This document shows, piece by piece, positions 62,337 through 64,000 of a DNA stretch of 64,000 bases (its first letter is position 1; the number at the start of each line of letters is the position of its first letter). Both the position numbers and the translations under genes were made by a program. The notes beneath the pieces are model-generated. The model ran no database searches and was not told the origin of the DNA. It saw only the letters and a program-made list of their open reading frames with translations. This DNA is from Chitinophagales bacterium (GTDB lineage Bacteria > Bacteroidota > Bacteroidia > Chitinophagales > JADIYW01): contig JACJXS010000013.1 in the NCBI GenBank assembly GCA_020636545.1, positions 1 through 64,000 of the forward strand, given 5' to 3'.

Positions 62337-63053
62337 TTATTCAATATCAATAATATTATCTATTCCAATTAAAGTTTTGCTTACAAATCCTTCTGCATAG
62401 TCATAGCCAGATTGACTACCTAATTCTTTAGCTCTAGATTTTAAAAATTCAAAATAGCCTTCTCCTGAAATTTTAGTATAAGGTTCATCACTATCTTTTT
62501 GATAAAATTGTGAAGTATAGGCTTCAATACTTTTAAATTTAACCTCTAAAAAATCAGAAATATCTACTACAAAACTTGGTTTAATATATTTTTCTTGGAT
62601 ATAATGTATCAACTTTTTAGGTCTCCAAATAGATTGAGCAACTCCATTTATTTCCGTTTCAATTTTAACCAATCCACTCAGAAAAAAAGCACGCTCCACC
62701 AAATCGCCACCACGTTTATGGTCAGGATGTCTGTCGTCTATGGCATTGCACAATACAATTGCTGGTTGATATTGTCTAATTTTTTTTACAATTTCAAGCA
62801 AATGATATTCATCAATTTCAAAAAAACCATCTCTAAAACCTAAATTCTCTCGAACTGATAACCCTAAAATTTCTGCAGCTTTTTGAGCTTCTTTTCTTCG
62901 TAAATCAACATTGCCACGTGAACTTAATTCGCCATTCGTTAAATCTATTATGCCAACTTTATAGCCATTTTTTACATGCTTAGCAATCGTTCCGCCACAA
63001 GCTAATTCAGCATCATCGGGATGAGCTGCAAAAACTAAAATATCCAATTTCAT
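62337..63053 (-). CDS. bshB1: PIG-L deacetylase, bacillithiol type BshB1
   Basis: Zinc deacetylase of 238 residues that converts GlcNAc-malate to GlcN-malate in bacillithiol synthesis. The start MKLDILVFAAHPDDAELACG (H11, D13, D14) is the BshB1 form. DLTNGELSSRGNVDLRRKEA and DDRHPDHKRGGDL (second metal His) are also diagnostic. ATG 63053 gives the family N-terminus; five further residues are open upstream. Other bsh genes are not seen here. Confidence 0.9.
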   Translation of the reverse strand: MKLDILVFAAHPDDAELACGGTIAKHVKNGYKVGIIDLTNGELSSRGNVDLRRKEAQKAAEILGLSVRENLGFRDGFFEIDEYHLLEIVKKIRQYQPAIVLCNAIDDRHPDHKRGGDLVERAFFLSGLVKIETEINGVAQSIWRPKKLIHYIQEKYIKPSFVVDISDFLEVKFKSIEAYTSQFYQKDSDEPYTKISGEGYFEFLKSRAKELGSQSGYDYAEGFVSKTLIGIDNIIDIE

Positions 63054-63195
63054 AATACAAAATTCCAAAATTAAAATTGAAATTCCAAATCAATAGGAGT
63101 GTAGCTATTTAGTATGAAATGTTTAAATATCCGAAAATGGATTAATATCTCTAATCTTTTTCTTTTCTTGCAATAGTAATTTTTAATTTAAAGCC

Positions 63196-63720
63196 ATGCG
63201 GAAACTAAAATTAGATGAACTTAATAGAATTTCAAGAGATGAATTTAAAGAAAGCATCAAAAATCCTATAGTTATTGTATTAGATAATGTTCGTAGTGCC
63301 ATGAATGTAGGTTCTGTATTCCGTACTTCTGATGCTTTTTTAGTCGAAGAAATTATTTTAGTGGGCATCACTGCTCAACCCCCCAATCGTGAAATTCAAA
63401 AATCAGCTTTGGGTGCAACTGAAACTGTGGATTGGCGATATTTTTCTACAACAGAAGATTGTATTCAATATCTAAAAGAAAAGAATTACACTATTTTATC
63501 TATTGAACAAAGTGATCATTCTACGATGCTTAATGAATTTAAAATTGAAGATAATAAGCAATATGCTTTAGTATTGGGCAATGAAGTAGATGGTGTTTCT
63601 TATGAATTTATCAATGAAAGTGTTGCTTGTATCGAAGTACCACAATTTGGAACCAAGCATTCGCTAAACATTTCGGTATGTGCAGGCATTGTTATTTGGC
63701 ATTTTGTATCTGCATATTAA
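63196..63720 (+). CDS. TrmH/SpoU-family RNA methyltransferase
   Basis: SAM-dependent 2'-O-ribose methyltransferase of 174 residues with the SPOUT knot. Motif 1 is IVLDNVRSAMNVGSVFRTSD (about 27-46), motif 2 is LVLGNEVDGVS near 133-143, and motif 3 is IEVPQFGTKHSLNISVCAGI near 151-170. The short form fits tRNA methyltransferases of the TrmH/TrmL kind, but the target nucleotide cannot be told from sequence. It is convergent with lpdA. Confidence 0.92.
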   Translation: MRKLKLDELNRISRDEFKESIKNPIVIVLDNVRSAMNVGSVFRTSDAFLVEEIILVGITAQPPNREIQKSALGATETVDWRYFSTTEDCIQYLKEKNYTILSIEQSDHSTMLNEFKIEDNKQYALVLGNEVDGVSYEFINESVACIEVPQFGTKHSLNISVCAGIVIWHFVSAY

Positions 63721-63727
63721 AAATAAA

Positions 63728-64000
63728 CTATAAGTGAATAGACTGCTTGTAAGCATTTTCAAAGGCTTCTTTTATCGCTTCATTTATCGTAGGGTGTGGA
63801 TGAATACTGTGTAATATACTTTTTCCTGTTGCTTCTAAACTTCTAGCCAATACAATTTCTTCAATGATTTCAGTAGCATTTGTACCAATAATATGAACGC
63901 CTAAAATTTCATCATACTTTTTATCAACCAATACTTTTACAAAACCTTCGGTTTCTCCTATGGCTTTTGCTTTTCCTGAGGCACTAAATGGAAATTTACC
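63728..64000 (-). CDS. lpdA: Dihydrolipoyl dehydrogenase, C-terminal part, partial
   Basis: The minus-strand frame enters at the window edge as GKFPFSASGKAKAIGETEGF, then KVLVDKKYDEILGVHIIGTN and the catalytic HPHPTINEAIKEAF near the C-terminus. This is the dimerisation domain of dihydrolipoyl dehydrogenase, with the His/Glu pair that completes the partner subunit's active site. It is the E3 of 2-oxoacid dehydrogenase complexes. About 90 of roughly 465 residues are visible; the FAD part lies beyond the window. Confidence 0.93.
   Translation of the reverse strand, partial: GKFPFSASGKAKAIGETEGFVKVLVDKKYDEILGVHIIGTNATEIIEEIVLARSLEATGKSILHSIHPHPTINEAIKEAFENAYKQSIHL

Noticed and set aside
1..64000. 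CRISPR array or prophage
   Set aside because: No spaced direct repeats of CRISPR type and no phage structural genes were seen; the only tandem array is the coding 138-bp repeat.

Overview
This window comes from an AT-rich member of the Bacteroidota. The evidence is a TonB-dependent receptor next to a DUF4249 lipoprotein, a subtilisin with a type IX secretion (T9SS) C-terminal domain, a PorE-like TPR/propeller protein, a bacillithiol-type deacetylase, Bacteroidota-type succinate dehydrogenase, and repeated matches to the phylum's promoter (-7 TAnnTTTG, sometimes with -33 TTTG) with little sign of Shine-Dalgarno sequences. A Chitinophagales, Saprospirales or Sphingobacteriales relative is plausible, but the sequence does not settle the order.

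Layout. 1-7.6 kb: end of thrA, thrB, a drug/metabolite transporter, tRNA-Met, clpS-aat (N-degron pathway), tRNA-Val, an orphan histidine kinase, a retinol-saturase-like flavoprotein with a helical partner, and a small membrane protein. 7.9-13.3 kb: a nitric oxide reductase cluster norC-B-Q-D-E-F, in which norQ changes frame once at a T TTA AAG heptamer. 13.3-20.8 kb: DUF4159 protein plus GPH transporter, GDP-fucose genes gmd/fcl, purN, a MATE pump and mnmA. 20.8-22.8 kb: an orphan 497-residue protein, a candidate short RNA and a 45-residue peptide. The promoters of the first two carry nearly the same inverted repeat (TTGATA-N2/3-TATCAA) over the -33 element. 22.8-24.8 kb: a short-chain dehydrogenase, a decayed pdxH and a 2Fe-2S ferredoxin. 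24.9-30.6 kb: a four-gene envelope run (lipoprotein, T9SS subtilisin, TonB receptor, DUF4249).

31.2-34.3 kb: a histone-H1-like protein built from 46-residue tandem repeats with a poly-Asp tail, followed at once by a HerA-like ATPase. 34.4-35.3 kb: a complete IS5-superfamily element with 18-bp inverted repeats and a two-phase transposase, sitting against the start of a DUF1835 gene. 36.3-44.5 kb: DUF2130, aroA, glnS, a thiE-like gene, lysS and a polytopic membrane protein. 44.5-49.3 kb: acyl-CoA-binding protein, sdhCAB and an outer-membrane DUF481-like protein whose start codon lies inside the sdh terminator. 49.3-54.6 kb: a reverse-strand run of a PorE-like protein ending in SPOR, two tandem paralogous secreted proteins and a coiled-coil protein. 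54.7-64 kb: polA, argH, a DUF1571 protein with an apparent LysM segment, an M20 amidohydrolase, meaB, bshB1, a TrmH-family methyltransferase and the C-terminal end of lpdA.

Most of the window is ordinary chromosomal core. The less explained parts are the 20.8-22.8 kb locus, the H1-like/HerA pair, the norQ frame change, the dead pdxH and the PorE-SPOR/paralog operon. Family calls rest on recognised motifs; no database search was run.
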